Source: Methanobrevibacter sp.
GTDB taxonomy: Archaea; Methanobacteriota; Methanobacteria; Methanobacteriales; Methanobacteriaceae
Length of the DNA: 64,000 bases
Assembly: GCF_030539665.1 (NCBI RefSeq)
Contig: NZ_JAUNXR010000001.1
Span: 62,001 to 126,000, forward strand
Reading direction: 5' to 3'
Part shown: one piece after another, positions 40,285-49,488 of the stretch
Layout of the letters: each line of letters opens with the position of its first letter
Numbering within the stretch: the first letter of the stretch is position 1
Position numbers and translations under genes: made by a program
The notes under the pieces: model-generated
What the model was told of the DNA's origin: nothing
Database searches by the model: none
The model's input: the letters and a program-made list of their open reading frames with translations, nothing else

Positions 40285-41649
40285 ATGGATATGGAAGGTT
40301 TTGTTAGAGATAGGATTGAAGATGTGGAAGAGGACGATTTAAAAACTATCTTAGCATCTAGAATTCGTGAATATAAGGATGTTGATGAGGATAATGCTCT
40401 TTTAATTGCAGACAGTGTAATTGATGAAGTTAAAACAACTCTTAAGCTTGAAGAATGTGGTGATGAGTTTTTAAAAGATATTGTCGCAATTCCTAAAGCG
40501 GGAGTAGCTATGGGAAAAATGGGAGTTGGTTCTCGTGGAGCAGGTGACTTTTTTGTTCACAGAAAAATAGCGGAAATTGTTGCAAGTACAAATACTGCCT
40601 CTCTGGTAAATCCATCAGAACAGGATGATGGGGGAGTAGTTCGTGCTCAAGCAGACAACGACGAATTGTATGTCACTACTGCAGTTGACGGAATTCATTC
40701 ACGTTTAAGTGAATATCCGTTTTTAGGTGGATTTCATGTAACTAGGGCAACATTGCGTGATGTTTGTGTAATGGGTGCAGATCCGGTAGCTATCTTAAGT
40801 GACATTCATTTGGCTGATGATGGTGATGTTGGAAAATTATTTGACTTTACAGCAGGTGTAGCTGCGGTGTCCGAACTTGTGGATGTTCCAATTGTGGCTG
40901 GAAGTACCTTACGTGTTGGTGGAGATATGGTTTTAGGTGATAGGCTGGTTTCCGCTGTTGGAAGTGTTGGTGTTTCAAATTATCCTCCAACTGCAAGAAA
41001 AGGAGCTACTGCTGGGGATGTTATTCTTTTGACTGAAGGTTCTGGTGGTGGAACTATCACAACCACAGCTATCTATAATGGTTATTTTGATGTGGTTTGG
41101 GATACTATGAATGTAAATTTTGTTCAAGCATCTCATGCTCTTTTTGAAGCGGATCTAGTTAAGGATATTCATGCAATGACTGATGTAACCAATGGTGGAC
41201 TTCGTGGAGATGCTCATGAAATTTCAAACACCACTGGTGTTGGTTTGGAGTTTTATGAAGATGAAATCAACAAAACAATTGCTCCAAATGTATTAAACAT
41301 GCTTCAAGAATTAGATATTGATCCTTTGGGTGTTTCTACAGATTCATTGATGCTTATAGTGCCTCCTGAATATGTTAGTGATGTTAAGAAAGCTGTTTCT
41401 GATGCAGGGGTTCTAATTTCTGAAATTGGACTTGTGGATGATACAGGCTCTCCAAATTTAATTCGTGAAGACGGTAGCGTTGAAAAGCTTGTTCCACAAT
41501 TTAGGGAAGCTGCCTATACAAAAATCAAGAAGCTTGTTGGGGATACCACTCCTGAAGACTTTGAAATCATGAAGGCACAGGTTCAGGAAGCTGCTGATAG
41601 GGCAATTTCTAAAAAGGAACGTGTGATAAAACACATCCGTGAAAATTAA
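40285..41649 (+). CDS. AIR synthase-related (PurM/HypE-like) protein
   Basis: A 454-residue protein with the PurM fold. After an ~80-residue helical N-terminal extension come GVGSRGAGDFF, the substrate/ATP-contacting DDGGVVRA and TAVDGIHSRL, then LRDVCVMGADPVAILSDIHLADDGD and, in the C-terminal half, MTDVTNGGLRGDAHEI. This arrangement resembles selenophosphate synthetase and HypE more than true PurM (AIR synthetase), but the catalytic Cys of HypE or the Sec/Cys loop of SelD is not evident. It starts 4 bases after hisH. Substrate unknown. Confidence 0.83.
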   Translation: MDMEGFVRDRIEDVEEDDLKTILASRIREYKDVDEDNALLIADSVIDEVKTTLKLEECGDEFLKDIVAIPKAGVAMGKMGVGSRGAGDFFVHRKIAEIVASTNTASLVNPSEQDDGGVVRAQADNDELYVTTAVDGIHSRLSEYPFLGGFHVTRATLRDVCVMGADPVAILSDIHLADDGDVGKLFDFTAGVAAVSELVDVPIVAGSTLRVGGDMVLGDRLVSAVGSVGVSNYPPTARKGATAGDVILLTEGSGGGTITTTAIYNGYFDVVWDTMNVNFVQASHALFEADLVKDIHAMTDVTNGGLRGDAHEISNTTGVGLEFYEDEINKTIAPNVLNMLQELDIDPLGVSTDSLMLIVPPEYVSDVKKAVSDAGVLISEIGLVDDTGSPNLIREDGSVEKLVPQFREAAYTKIKKLVGDTTPEDFEIMKAQVQEAADRAISKKERVIKHIREN

Positions 41650-41700
41650 TTTTTTCACACTTCTTTTAATTTTTTAAATTTTTTTGTTTAAAATATCTTT

Positions 41701-42138
41701 ATGAATGATAAAGGTTATTTTGAAATTATTGATGGCATTTTGGCCATTATACTTATTTTTACAGTATTTTCAATATTTAATTTGGTTTTGTCCGTTCCAA
41801 ATGAGTCTGTCTCTTCTTCTGTTTATGAATTCAAGTCTTCTCAGGATATTATGGAGCAGTTGTCTAGTAAGGTGGATGTTGCTGATGTAAGTTTTCTTGA
41901 GGAAATCACCAATATCTTAAAGGAGAATAAGAATTCCAAAAGAAGTGTCAAAATTGTATCGTCGCTATGCGATGAAAAGTTTAAAATCCTTGGTCTAAAA
42001 AAGAACTATTATTTTACAGAAACGAATCATTTAAACAAAGATAAAATCAGTTCTAATGGAAATATCAATGCAGCAAATAATTTAAATGTTGCATCAAGAT
42101 TTTGTGACGATTATTATTATGTGTTATATACATGGTAA
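41701..42138 (+). CDS. Pilin-like membrane-anchored protein
   Basis: A 145-residue protein whose N-terminus, NDKGYFEIIDGILAIILIF, has the shape of an archaeal prepilin: a short charged leader with Lys-Gly, then a long hydrophobic helix (to residue ~32). The remainder is an exposed domain with C88 and C135 (CDEKFK and RFCDDYYY), possibly disulfide-bonded. Similar short pilin-like proteins are scattered through Methanobacteriales. No Shine-Dalgarno is visible; TTTTTAAATT is centred ~25 bases upstream. No pilus assembly genes are nearby, so filament formation is only inference. Confidence 0.65.
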   Translation: MNDKGYFEIIDGILAIILIFTVFSIFNLVLSVPNESVSSSVYEFKSSQDIMEQLSSKVDVADVSFLEEITNILKENKNSKRSVKIVSSLCDEKFKILGLKKNYYFTETNHLNKDKISSNGNINAANNLNVASRFCDDYYYVLYTW

Positions 42139-42158
42139 TTTAAAAAAAAGTAAAGTTG

Positions 42159-42173
42159 TGCCCAAAAAGGGCA
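42159..42173. terminator. Small hairpin between convergent genes
   Basis: TGCCC AAAAA GGGCA forms a short GC-rich stem in otherwise AT-rich sequence, with an A8 run on its left (42143-42149) and T-runs on its right, between the stop of the pilin-like gene and that of ferritin. A likely shared terminator. Confidence 0.5.
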
Positions 42174-42180
42174 TTCATTT

Positions 42181-42684
42181 TTATATTTCTGAAGTGTAGA
42201 TACGGTTAGCGAATTCTGCATCAAGCATAAATAAGATATCTGCAGAGTTTTTACCTCTTTTAATTTTACCGAGGTTTTCCATTGCATTCTCTTCTTCTTC
42301 AACTTGTTCTGCAACGTACCATTGTAAGAATTGGTTAGTGGCATGATCGCTTTCTTCAATTGCTAAGTCTACAAGATTGTTAATTAATGAAGTTACTAAT
42401 TGTTCATGTTCTAATACGTGTGCAAAGATTGCTTCGATATCATCCCATTCGGTTTGAGGTGCTTCAATTGCTTCTAATGTAACTTTAGCTCCTCTAGCAA
42501 TGATGTAATTGTAAATTTTCATTCCATGATCTTGTTCTTCTTTAGCTTGTACTTTCATCCAGTTAGCAAATCCTGGGTAATCTAATTCTTCAAGATATGC
42601 TGCCATTGATAAATACAAGTATCCGGAGTGAAATTCTGCAGTCATTTGATCATTTAAAGCTTTTTCCATTTTTTCAGATAACAT
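42181..42684 (-). CDS. Ferritin
   Basis: A 167-residue four-helix iron-storage protein of bacterial/archaeal FtnA type. Diiron ligands: E17 in TAEFHSGY, Glu and His of AKEEQDHG near 49-54, and E94 region (HEQL). The [13 protein letters not shown] helix near 125 is characteristic. No heme-binding Met is evident at the bacterioferritin position, so ferritin rather than bacterioferritin is favoured. AAGGTGATTAT precedes ATG 42684. It would store iron and detoxify oxygen in a strict anaerobe. Confidence 0.94.
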   Translation of the reverse strand: MLSEKMEKALNDQMTAEFHSGYLYLSMAAYLEELDYPGFANWMKVQAKEEQDHGMKIYNYIIARGAKVTLEAIEAPQTEWDDIEAIFAHVLEHEQLVTSLINNLVDLAIEESDHATNQFLQWYVAEQVEEEENAMENLGKIKRGKNSADILFMLDAEFANRIYTSEI

Positions 42685-42802
42685 ATATAATCACCTTTTT
42701 TTATTGTATACTCTTTTTAATATTTATACTTTATTCAATCTCATTACTTAATTTTAAATACTAAAAAAACAATATATTAAACTGTACTATTTTTTTAAAT
42801 TA

Positions 42803-42876
42803 GCCCCGATGGTGTAGTTTGGATAACACGTAGGACTGCGGATCCTATTCCCCGGGTTCAAATCCCGGTCGGGGCA
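42803..42876 (+). tRNA. tRNA-Arg (anticodon GCG)
   Basis: A complete cloverleaf: acceptor GCCCCGA pairs with TCGGGGC, D stem GTGT/ACAC, anticodon stem TAGGA/TCCTA with loop CTGCGGA (anticodon GCG, reading CGC and CGU), four-base variable loop, and T arm CCGGG-TTCAAAT-CCCGG. The discriminator is A and the 3' CCA is not encoded. AATATATTAAAC at 42771-42782 is a good TATA element ~25 bases upstream. No intron. truD begins 29 bases later. Confidence 0.96.
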
Positions 42877-42904
42877 TTTATTTTATTATATTTCACGTGA
42901 TATA

Positions 42905-44161
42905 ATGTTAAACGCTAATAGTTATGTAACCAAAGAGGAAGGAATTGGAGGAACTATTAGGAATCAATATGAGGACTTTTATGTTGAAGAAATTCCAGAT
43001 TTAGTTCCAACAGGTGAAGGTCCAAATATTTGGATTTGGATTGAAAAAATAGGCAGAACCACATTGGATGTTGTTTTAGATATTTCTCGCGACTTGCATA
43101 TTTCTCGTAAGAGAATGGGTTTTGCTGGAATGAAGGATAAAAAAGCTAGAACCAAACAATGGATTTGTATAGCTAATATGGATTCTGAAGCTCAAATGGA
43201 AGAAGTTAAGGCTTTGGATATATATAAAACTGATTTTTTAAAAGTTACTCGTGGTCGTAAAAAGCTTAGAATGGGTCAGCTCCAGGGCAACAAATTTAAA
43301 ATTCTTATAAGGGATTTGGATGATATTGAAAAAAGTGCTGAGATAGCTAGGGACGTATTGGCCCAATTGGAAGTTACCGGGGTTCCTAATTATTTCGGTT
43401 GGCAACGTTTTGGAAAACCAAGGACCAATACTCACTTGGTTGGAGAGGCCCTAGTTCAAAATGACTTGCAGGAGGCCGTTAGAAGATACATTGGAAATCC
43501 CACCGATGAGGAACATCCTCAAAATCAAGAAGCGCGTCAGGCTTATGATGAGGGTAGGCTACAGGAATCTTTAGATTTAATGGGCAAAGGAATGCGTTAT
43601 GAAAAAATGATGCTTAGGGAATTGATTAAAGATTCCAGAAAAGGGGAACTCAATGATAAGGCTTATAAAAATGCGTTATATGCTCTTCCAAAACCTCTTC
43701 AAAGAATGTTTGTACATGCTTACCAATCTTTCTTATTTAATGATGCCGTTAGCAGAAGGGTGGAAATGGGAATTAATAATTATATTGAAGGAGATATAGT
43801 AATAGATAATGAGGAACATATTGTTCGTGATAAAACTCCTGAGGAATTTGAAGAAATGATTTTAAACTTCGAAGCGAATCCTACTTCTCCATTATATGGT
43901 ACTAAAGTTCCATTTGCTGAGGGTGAGGTTGGAGAAATGGAAAAAGATGTTCTTAATAGTTATAATTTAAAAAAATCAGATTTTGAGGTTCCTAAAATGC
44001 CTCGTCTTGGAAGCCATGGTCTTAGGCGTGCAATGAGGTTTAAAGTTTGGGACACATCAGCCACAGCGACTGATGATGGAGTTTTGGCAGAATTTTCAAT
44101 TAATAAAGGTTCTTATGCAACAGCTGTTTTAAGGGAAATCATGAAAAAAGATGTGGTCTAG
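42905..44161 (+). CDS. truD: tRNA pseudouridine(13) synthase TruD
   Basis: A 418-residue pseudouridine synthase for tRNA position 13. The catalytic Asp lies in [14 protein letters not shown]; a [11 protein letters not shown] segment and [10 protein letters not shown] follow, with an insertion domain (~200-330) and the terminal [12 protein letters not shown]. Length fits archaeal TruD. GTGATATA precedes ATG 42905. Its TAG is followed immediately by the start of the phosphomevalonate dehydratase small subunit. Confidence 0.95.
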   Translation: MLNANSYVTKEEGIGGTIRNQYEDFYVEEIPDLVPTGEGPNIWIWIEKIGRTTLDVVLDISRDLHISRKRMGFAGMKDKKARTKQWICIANMDSEAQMEEVKALDIYKTDFLKVTRGRKKLRMGQLQGNKFKILIRDLDDIEKSAEIARDVLAQLEVTGVPNYFGWQRFGKPRTNTHLVGEALVQNDLQEAVRRYIGNPTDEEHPQNQEARQAYDEGRLQESLDLMGKGMRYEKMMLRELIKDSRKGELNDKAYKNALYALPKPLQRMFVHAYQSFLFNDAVSRRVEMGINNYIEGDIVIDNEEHIVRDKTPEEFEEMILNFEANPTSPLYGTKVPFAEGEVGEMEKDVLNSYNLKKSDFEVPKMPRLGSHGLRRAMRFKVWDTSATATDDGVLAEFSINKGSYATAVLREIMKKDVV

Positions 44162-44554
44162 ATGGTAATTAAAGCAAGAAATATTGGAAAAGGAATTGGA
44201 AAGGGAGAATTGATTGTTAGTAGCGAACCTATTAGCTTTTTGGGAGGTGTAGATCCTGAAACTGGAATTATAATTGACCCTAATCATGAACTTAAAGGGG
44301 AAAACATCAAAGGCAAGGTTTTATTTATTCCTGGTGGGAAAGGTTCAACTGTTGGTTCTTATGTAATTTTCCAAATGAAAAAGAATGGTACTGCTCCCAA
44401 TGCAATTATATGTATTGAAGCAGAACCTATTATAGCAACCGGAGCAATAATGTCTGACATTCCAATGGTTGATTCTCCAGAGAATATTGATGGGTTAATT
44501 AACGGAACATCTGTAGAAGTTGATGGAAATGAAGGCACAATAACAATCTTGTAG
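44162..44554 (+). CDS. Phosphomevalonate dehydratase small subunit (DUF126)
   Basis: A 130-residue DUF126/aconitase X swivel-domain protein. [20 protein letters not shown] and the loop [14 protein letters not shown] (the conserved Ser region) identify it. Family knowledge: it pairs with the aconitase X large subunit to make trans-anhydromevalonate 5-phosphate. The large subunit lies at 6897-8084. It starts on the base after the truD stop, so its translation is probably coupled to truD rather than to its partner. Confidence 0.93.
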   Translation: MVIKARNIGKGIGKGELIVSSEPISFLGGVDPETGIIIDPNHELKGENIKGKVLFIPGGKGSTVGSYVIFQMKKNGTAPNAIICIEAEPIIATGAIMSDIPMVDSPENIDGLINGTSVEVDGNEGTITIL

Positions 44555-44563
44555 GAGTTTTCT

Positions 44564-45772
44564 ATGCAAATCGTAATTAATAATGTTAATATTTTAAATC
44601 CTGGAAATGATATTCTTCATGGAAATATTTTAATAGAAGACAATATTATTAAAGAGATATCTCCCTTTAACATAAAATCCGATGGGATTTTAATCGATGG
44701 GGAGGATGATTTTCTTTTACCTGGATTTATAGATCTTCATACTCATATTCTTGCAAAAGGATTCCATAAAGAAGAAAACATGGCTAATCCTTTAGGTATT
44801 CATTTTTATAATGGTGTTCCACATTGTCTGCAAACATTAAATGCAGGTGTTACAACAATAAGGGATTGCGGGTCAGCTGATTTAAGTGTTAAGCTGGCTC
44901 AACAAAGGGGATTGTTTCCAGGTCCTAAAATGGAGCTTTCAATAACTCCTTTGGTGTCTACTGGAGGACATTTTGATTTGATGCTGCCTTCAGGTTTTGA
45001 TATGGAAATAATGTATCCTGGTTTTCCAAAGGGAAGATGTGATGGTCCTGATGAGGTTCTTAAAAAAACCCGTGAAGTTAAAAGGGCGGGTGCTGATTTT
45101 ATTAAGGTAATGTGCAGTGGTGGTGTTTTAACCACTAACACTTCTCCTGATGATCCGCAGTTCAATACTCAGGAATTGGAAACGATCGTAGCAGAGGCTA
45201 AAACGAACAATCTTAAAGTATCAGCACATTGTCACAGTCTTAAAGGAATAGAAAATGCGATTCTTGCAGGCTTCGATTCAATAGAGCACGGTACATTTAT
45301 AGATACAAAAATAGCTAGGGAAATGAGAGATTTTAATGTTTCTTTAATTCCTACATTGCTTGTACATCATTTTTTATATGAAAATGGTTTTCCGGCATGG
45401 GATAATTATGGGGCTGAAAAGAAAGCCAAATTAAAGGAAATTATCAAAGTGCAAAAGGAAAATGTATCAATGGCTTATGAAAAAGGAGTAAACATATTGA
45501 TGGGAACAGATAGTGGGGTTATTCCTCATGGTCATAATTTGGAGGAACTGGGGCACTTGGTTGATATTGGTATGAGTCCTGCAGAAGCAATAGCTAGCGG
45601 TACAGTCAAGGCTGCCGAATTCTTAGGAAAAGATAATTTGGGTGCAATTGAACGTGGAAACATTGCTGATTTAATCATGGTTAATGGAAATCCTTTAGCT
45701 AATATTGATCTTTTAGCAAATAATGACAATATCTTATGTGTTATTCAGGATGGAAAAATAGTAAAAAGTTAA
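44564..45772 (+). CDS. Amidohydrolase family protein (prolidase/imidazolonepropionase-like)
   Basis: A 402-residue metal-dependent amidohydrolase. Metal ligands: DLHTHI near 62, the probable carboxylated Lys of DFIKVMCSGG, SAHCHS, DSIEHGTF and MGTDSGV. The flanking beta-sandwich (VNILNPGND... and GNIADLIMVNGNP) is typical of the imidazolonepropionase and Xaa-Pro dipeptidase subgroup. AGGAGTTTTCT precedes ATG 44564. It lies 9 bases after the dehydratase small subunit. Substrate cannot be assigned. Its final codons are partly repeated just downstream (45804-45826). Confidence 0.85.
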   Translation: MQIVINNVNILNPGNDILHGNILIEDNIIKEISPFNIKSDGILIDGEDDFLLPGFIDLHTHILAKGFHKEENMANPLGIHFYNGVPHCLQTLNAGVTTIRDCGSADLSVKLAQQRGLFPGPKMELSITPLVSTGGHFDLMLPSGFDMEIMYPGFPKGRCDGPDEVLKKTREVKRAGADFIKVMCSGGVLTTNTSPDDPQFNTQELETIVAEAKTNNLKVSAHCHSLKGIENAILAGFDSIEHGTFIDTKIAREMRDFNVSLIPTLLVHHFLYENGFPAWDNYGAEKKAKLKEIIKVQKENVSMAYEKGVNILMGTDSGVIPHGHNLEELGHLVDIGMSPAEAIASGTVKAAEFLGKDNLGAIERGNIADLIMVNGNPLANIDLLANNDNILCVIQDGKIVKS

Positions 45773-45843
45773 AATATTGTTTTAAATTTCTTATATGAAT
45801 TTATGGGAAAAATGGTAAAAAGTTAAAAAAGGTTTTAAATTCC
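45751..45843 (+). repeat. Imperfect direct repeat of the amidohydrolase 3' end
   Basis: The last codons (GKIVKS and stop, 45751-45772) and the following AATATTGTTTTAAATT recur ~53 bases later at 45804-45842 with one inserted base and a few substitutions. The second copy is out of the gene. It suggests a small tandem duplication, after which the duplicate has no coding role. Confidence 0.55.
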
Positions 45844-48273
45844 TCTTTTAACTGGTGGCACATAACGTTTAAGTGCCAATGAAAGAGATATTACAGTCAC
45901 AGAACTCAATGCCATTGCAAGACCTGCCCATTCAGGCATAAACATAAGTTCAAAGCTGGCATATAAGGCTCCTGCAGCTAATGGAATTAAAATCATATTG
46001 TAAGCAAATGCCCAGAATATATTTTCTTTAATTCTTCTCATTACTTTTTTAGAGAATTGTACTGCTGCAACAACGTTTTCTAAATCTCCTTCCATTATTA
46101 CGACATCACCGCTTTCCATAGCTATGTCTGTCCCATTTCCCATAGCTACTCCAATGTCTGCTTGTGTAAGTGCTGGAGCATCGTTAATACCATCCCCTAC
46201 AAATAATACTTTTCCATCTTTATTATTGCTTTGAATATCTTTAATGATGTCTAGCTTATTTTCAGGAAGTACATTTGCTTCTACATTATCGATTCCAACT
46301 TTTTCTGCTACATTGAGGGCTGTTTTTTCATTATCTCCTGTAAGCATATAAGTTGTAATTCCCATTTTGTGCAATTCTTCAATGGTTCTTTTGGAGTTTT
46401 CTTTAATTTTGTCTGAAAGACTTATAATTCCTTTTATTTCTCCATTTATACCTATCAAAATTGTTGTTTTGCTTTCATTTTCAAGATTTCTGTATTGGAT
46501 CAATACCTCTTCAGGAATCAGGAAATCATTCATTAAACTTATATTTCCTGCAAGAACTGTTTCACCATTAACTTCTGCTTTAAGACCTTTTCCAGTAATA
46601 TTTTCAAAGTTTTCGATTTTCAATGGTTCAACATCCATTTCTTTGGCTTTTTTCACTATTGCTTTAGCTATTGGATGATTTGAATTTTTCTCAATAGTTG
46701 AAGCAATTTGCAGAAGTTCTTCTTCTGAGATTCCATAGGTTATAATGTCGTCTACTTGTGGTTTACCTTCTGTTATTGTTCCTGTTTTATCAAATGCAGC
46801 CACATTAATTTTGCCCGCATTTTCTAATGTGTCTCCATTTTTAATAAGGATTCCAAACTCTGCAGCTCTTCCAATTCCTACGGTTACTGCTGTTGGTGTA
46901 GCTAAACCTAATGCACATGGACACGCAACAACTAAAATTGAAATTAATGTGGTAAGTGCAAATAGAAGTGTGGATCCAACTAGGAAGTACCATATTATAA
47001 ATACAACTATTGCTATTGTAAGGATTGTTGGAATAAAGTAGCTTACAGCTGTGTTTGCAATTTTTTGAACTGGAGGTCTAGAACTTTGTGCTTTTTCCAC
47101 AAGTCTTATAATGTTTGATAAGACTGTTTCTTTTCCTATTTTTAAGGCTTCGATTTGTAGAACTCCATCTTGGTTCAAAGTACCTGCAAAAACTTCAGAG
47201 TCTACTGTTTTTGTTTTTGGTATGGGTTCTCCATTAATCATTGATTCATCAACATATGATTCTCCACCAATTACAATTCCATCAACGGGTATTTTATCTC
47301 CAGGTCTCACAAGAACTATGTCTCCAATTTGAATTTGGGCAATTGGGATTTCTTCTTCTTTTACAATTTCCCCATTTTCTAAAGTAATTTTGGTTGCATT
47401 TGTTGGTTGGAGTCCAATTAGTTCTCTAATGGAATCGGAAGTACTTTTTTTAGCTCTGGCTTCTAAATATCTTCCAATTAATAAGAATGAAGGAAGCATA
47501 ATAGCTGTTTCATAAAACATGAAAGAATGATCAAGAACTATGTTGAATGTACCGAGAATACTTGAAACATAAGCAACTACAATACCCATTGAATACATTA
47601 CATCCATATTTAAATTTTTATGGGTAAGGCCGTTCCAGCCCGCTTTAAGAATTGGAAGTGAAACATAAAGAAATGGAGCGATACTAATGATAAGGGATAC
47701 CATGCCCATTGATAACCCAAACGGATGCCAGTGAACATACATTAGAACCATCAGTACGGTTGAGAAGAAAAACCCGACTATTATTCTATATAATTTGTCT
47801 CTAAGGTCTTTTTGATAAATTTCGTCTTCATTCACATCTAATTGTCCGTCAATTCCAATGACTTCGAATCCGAGAGATTCAATTACAACTTTCATTTCAT
47901 CTAAGGATACTTTATTTTTGTCATAATAAATTTTAGCACTGTTAGATGACAAATCCGCTTTCACATCAAATATTCCATCCAATCTCATTAGAAAATTTTC
48001 AACATTCATAACGCATGATGCGCAGTGCATTCCATGTATTTTTAATTTGATTTCATCGGTATGAATTTTAAATCCTAAATTTTTCACTAATGTCTGTATT
48101 TTTTCAAATGAGATTTTCTTAGGGTTTACTACTAATTTCAATTTATTTGTTGCAAGGTCTGCCTCTACAGATTCAACACCTTCCTCTCGCCCAAATGTTT
48201 TATCCAAACTTAAAACACATGATGCGCAGTGCATACCTTCTATTGGCAAATCCATTTCTTTAAGACGGGCCAT
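45835..48273 (-). CDS. copA: Copper-transporting P1B-type ATPase CopA
   Basis: An 812-residue Cu(I) exporter. Two N-terminal HMA domains, each with GMHCASC, are followed by eight membrane helices including the ion-binding VACPCALGLATP. The phosphorylation site is AFDKTGTITEGKP and the hinge GDGINDAP. The actuator loop reads INGEP where many ATPases have TGE(S/P). ATG 48273 is chosen, with AAGGTGGTAAC upstream; GTG 48282 lies inside that element. A small HMA-like protein is encoded 10 bases upstream, in the same transcript. Confidence 0.96.
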   Translation of the reverse strand: MARLKEMDLPIEGMHCASCVLSLDKTFGREEGVESVEADLATNKLKLVVNPKKISFEKIQTLVKNLGFKIHTDEIKLKIHGMHCASCVMNVENFLMRLDGIFDVKADLSSNSAKIYYDKNKVSLDEMKVVIESLGFEVIGIDGQLDVNEDEIYQKDLRDKLYRIIVGFFFSTVLMVLMYVHWHPFGLSMGMVSLIISIAPFLYVSLPILKAGWNGLTHKNLNMDVMYSMGIVVAYVSSILGTFNIVLDHSFMFYETAIMLPSFLLIGRYLEARAKKSTSDSIRELIGLQPTNATKITLENGEIVKEEEIPIAQIQIGDIVLVRPGDKIPVDGIVIGGESYVDESMINGEPIPKTKTVDSEVFAGTLNQDGVLQIEALKIGKETVLSNIIRLVEKAQSSRPPVQKIANTAVSYFIPTILTIAIVVFIIWYFLVGSTLLFALTTLISILVVACPCALGLATPTAVTVGIGRAAEFGILIKNGDTLENAGKINVAAFDKTGTITEGKPQVDDIITYGISEEELLQIASTIEKNSNHPIAKAIVKKAKEMDVEPLKIENFENITGKGLKAEVNGETVLAGNISLMNDFLIPEEVLIQYRNLENESKTTILIGINGEIKGIISLSDKIKENSKRTIEELHKMGITTYMLTGDNEKTALNVAEKVGIDNVEANVLPENKLDIIKDIQSNNKDGKVLFVGDGINDAPALTQADIGVAMGNGTDIAMESGDVVIMEGDLENVVAAVQFSKKVMRRIKENIFWAFAYNMILIPLAAGALYASFELMFMPEWAGLAMALSSVTVISLSLALKRYVPPVKRGI

Positions 48274-48283
48274 TGTTACCACC

Positions 48284-48502
48284 TTATTGGAATGTTACAC
48301 TATATCCTTCTTCTTTTGCAGCTAGTTCAATGTCTTCTTTTGATACTTTTTCAGGGTCTATTGTGATTTTCGCTAGTTCTATTCCAGCATCATATTCAGC
48401 ATCTTCAACACCATCCAGGGTCATAATTTTGCTGATTATGTCATAAACTATAAAGTCATCATGTTCTCCATTGATATTTAATGTTAGTTTTTCCATTACC
48501 AT
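48284..48502 (-). CDS. HMA-fold small protein lacking the CxxC metal site
   Basis: A 72-residue protein. Strand-helix-strand-strand-helix-strand order (LTLNINGEHDDF, DIISKIMTLDGVEDAEYD, LAKITIDPEKVS, IELAAKEEGYSVTF) matches the HMA/CopZ fold, and GVEDAEYD...ITIDPE is typical of it. The copper-binding M-x-C-x-x-C position is replaced by NGEHDDF, so it cannot bind Cu(I) in the classical way. AGGTGAGAAA precedes ATG 48502. It is upstream of copA in one unit, hence a regulator, adaptor or different-metal carrier is plausible. Confidence 0.75.
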   Translation of the reverse strand: MVMEKLTLNINGEHDDFIVYDIISKIMTLDGVEDAEYDAGIELAKITIDPEKVSKEDIELAAKEEGYSVTFQ

Positions 48503-48635
48503 TTTTCTCACCTACTTATAATGGTATTTTTTCATTTATAAATATATTAATTTTTAGGTTAATCTAAATTTATAAATGTTTTAAATAAAATGGTTGAAAT
48601 GTTTAATAAATAAAAAAAAGTTTAATCGAGAGAGT

Positions 48636-49475
48636 TTACTCGTCGATCAATTCGAATTTAATTTTGCCTACATTTGGTCCAAGTTTATTATAAAGCAATC
48701 CGATAATTGTGGCAATTATAAAGCCTAAAATAAATTCAACAATAACTGAAATAATTATGCTAAGGATATTTCCACCAGATGCTAGGGATAATAGTCCACT
48801 TATCAATCCTAAAACTGCAGATATTATAGCTATTGCAGTTGCAAAGCTTTTGATATCAATACTTTCAAGTGTGTTGTTATCTTTTATTCTAACTTCTATT
48901 GGATAACCCTTTCCAGCAATATAATTGTAGACATATGTTCCAATCAATATGTAGATGAATGTTCCTATAAATGCCCCTACAATGATTCCAATACTGAATG
49001 TAGGATTTGAAATCATCATAATCATTTGATATAAGGTAAATGCCATTTGGCTTTGTCCACTTAACATTAGTGTTTGAACTGCAGAACTCAAAAGCAATGG
49101 AATTAAAACTATTCCAACCAAATATTCGATGATTAGCAACACTGTTACAATAATAGCACAAATGATTGCTGTTGAAGTAGTGCTAATTTTTGATATGCTT
49201 CCATCTTCTTCAAAAGCAAACACGATAGCAGTTTTTTTAGCTATTAGGTTGTATAGGAAGCTTTCAATAAACGTATGATAAATACTTACTATAATTGTTC
49301 CGCAGATTACTGTTGGAACTATGACTGCCATTATTCCAACGTAGGCTGAAGATATGATTCCAAATGCAATTAAAAGGATTATTGAAAATATTATTGCAAA
49401 AACAATAGATATTGCTGTTACCATTATAGTAACAGAACTTATATCTAATGATTTTAATGTTTTTATTGAAGCCAT
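48636..49475 (-). CDS. Multi-pass membrane protein, Yip1-like
   Basis: A 279-residue protein with five or six hydrophobic helices and a soluble loop near 95-110 (EEDGSISKIS). The helix pattern and the amphipathic N-terminus resemble Yip1/YIF1-type domain proteins, but the match is weak. AAGTGAAAACT precedes ATG 49475; GTG 49484 is inside that element. It follows purB by 13 bases on the same strand. The C-terminal half repeats charge-poor Ile-rich helices. Function unknown. Confidence 0.7.
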   Translation of the reverse strand: MASIKTLKSLDISSVTIMVTAISIVFAIIFSIILLIAFGIISSAYVGIMAVIVPTVICGTIIVSIYHTFIESFLYNLIAKKTAIVFAFEEDGSISKISTTSTAIICAIIVTVLLIIEYLVGIVLIPLLLSSAVQTLMLSGQSQMAFTLYQMIMMISNPTFSIGIIVGAFIGTFIYILIGTYVYNYIAGKGYPIEVRIKDNNTLESIDIKSFATAIAIISAVLGLISGLLSLASGGNILSIIISVIVEFILGFIIATIIGLLYNKLGPNVGKIKFELIDE

Positions 49476-49488
49476 AGTTTTCACTTAT

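Noticed and set aside
46367-47332. Three plus-strand frames opposite copA
   Set aside because: All are antisense to motifs of a well-conserved ATPase (DKTGT, CPC), and their composition is that of shadow frames.
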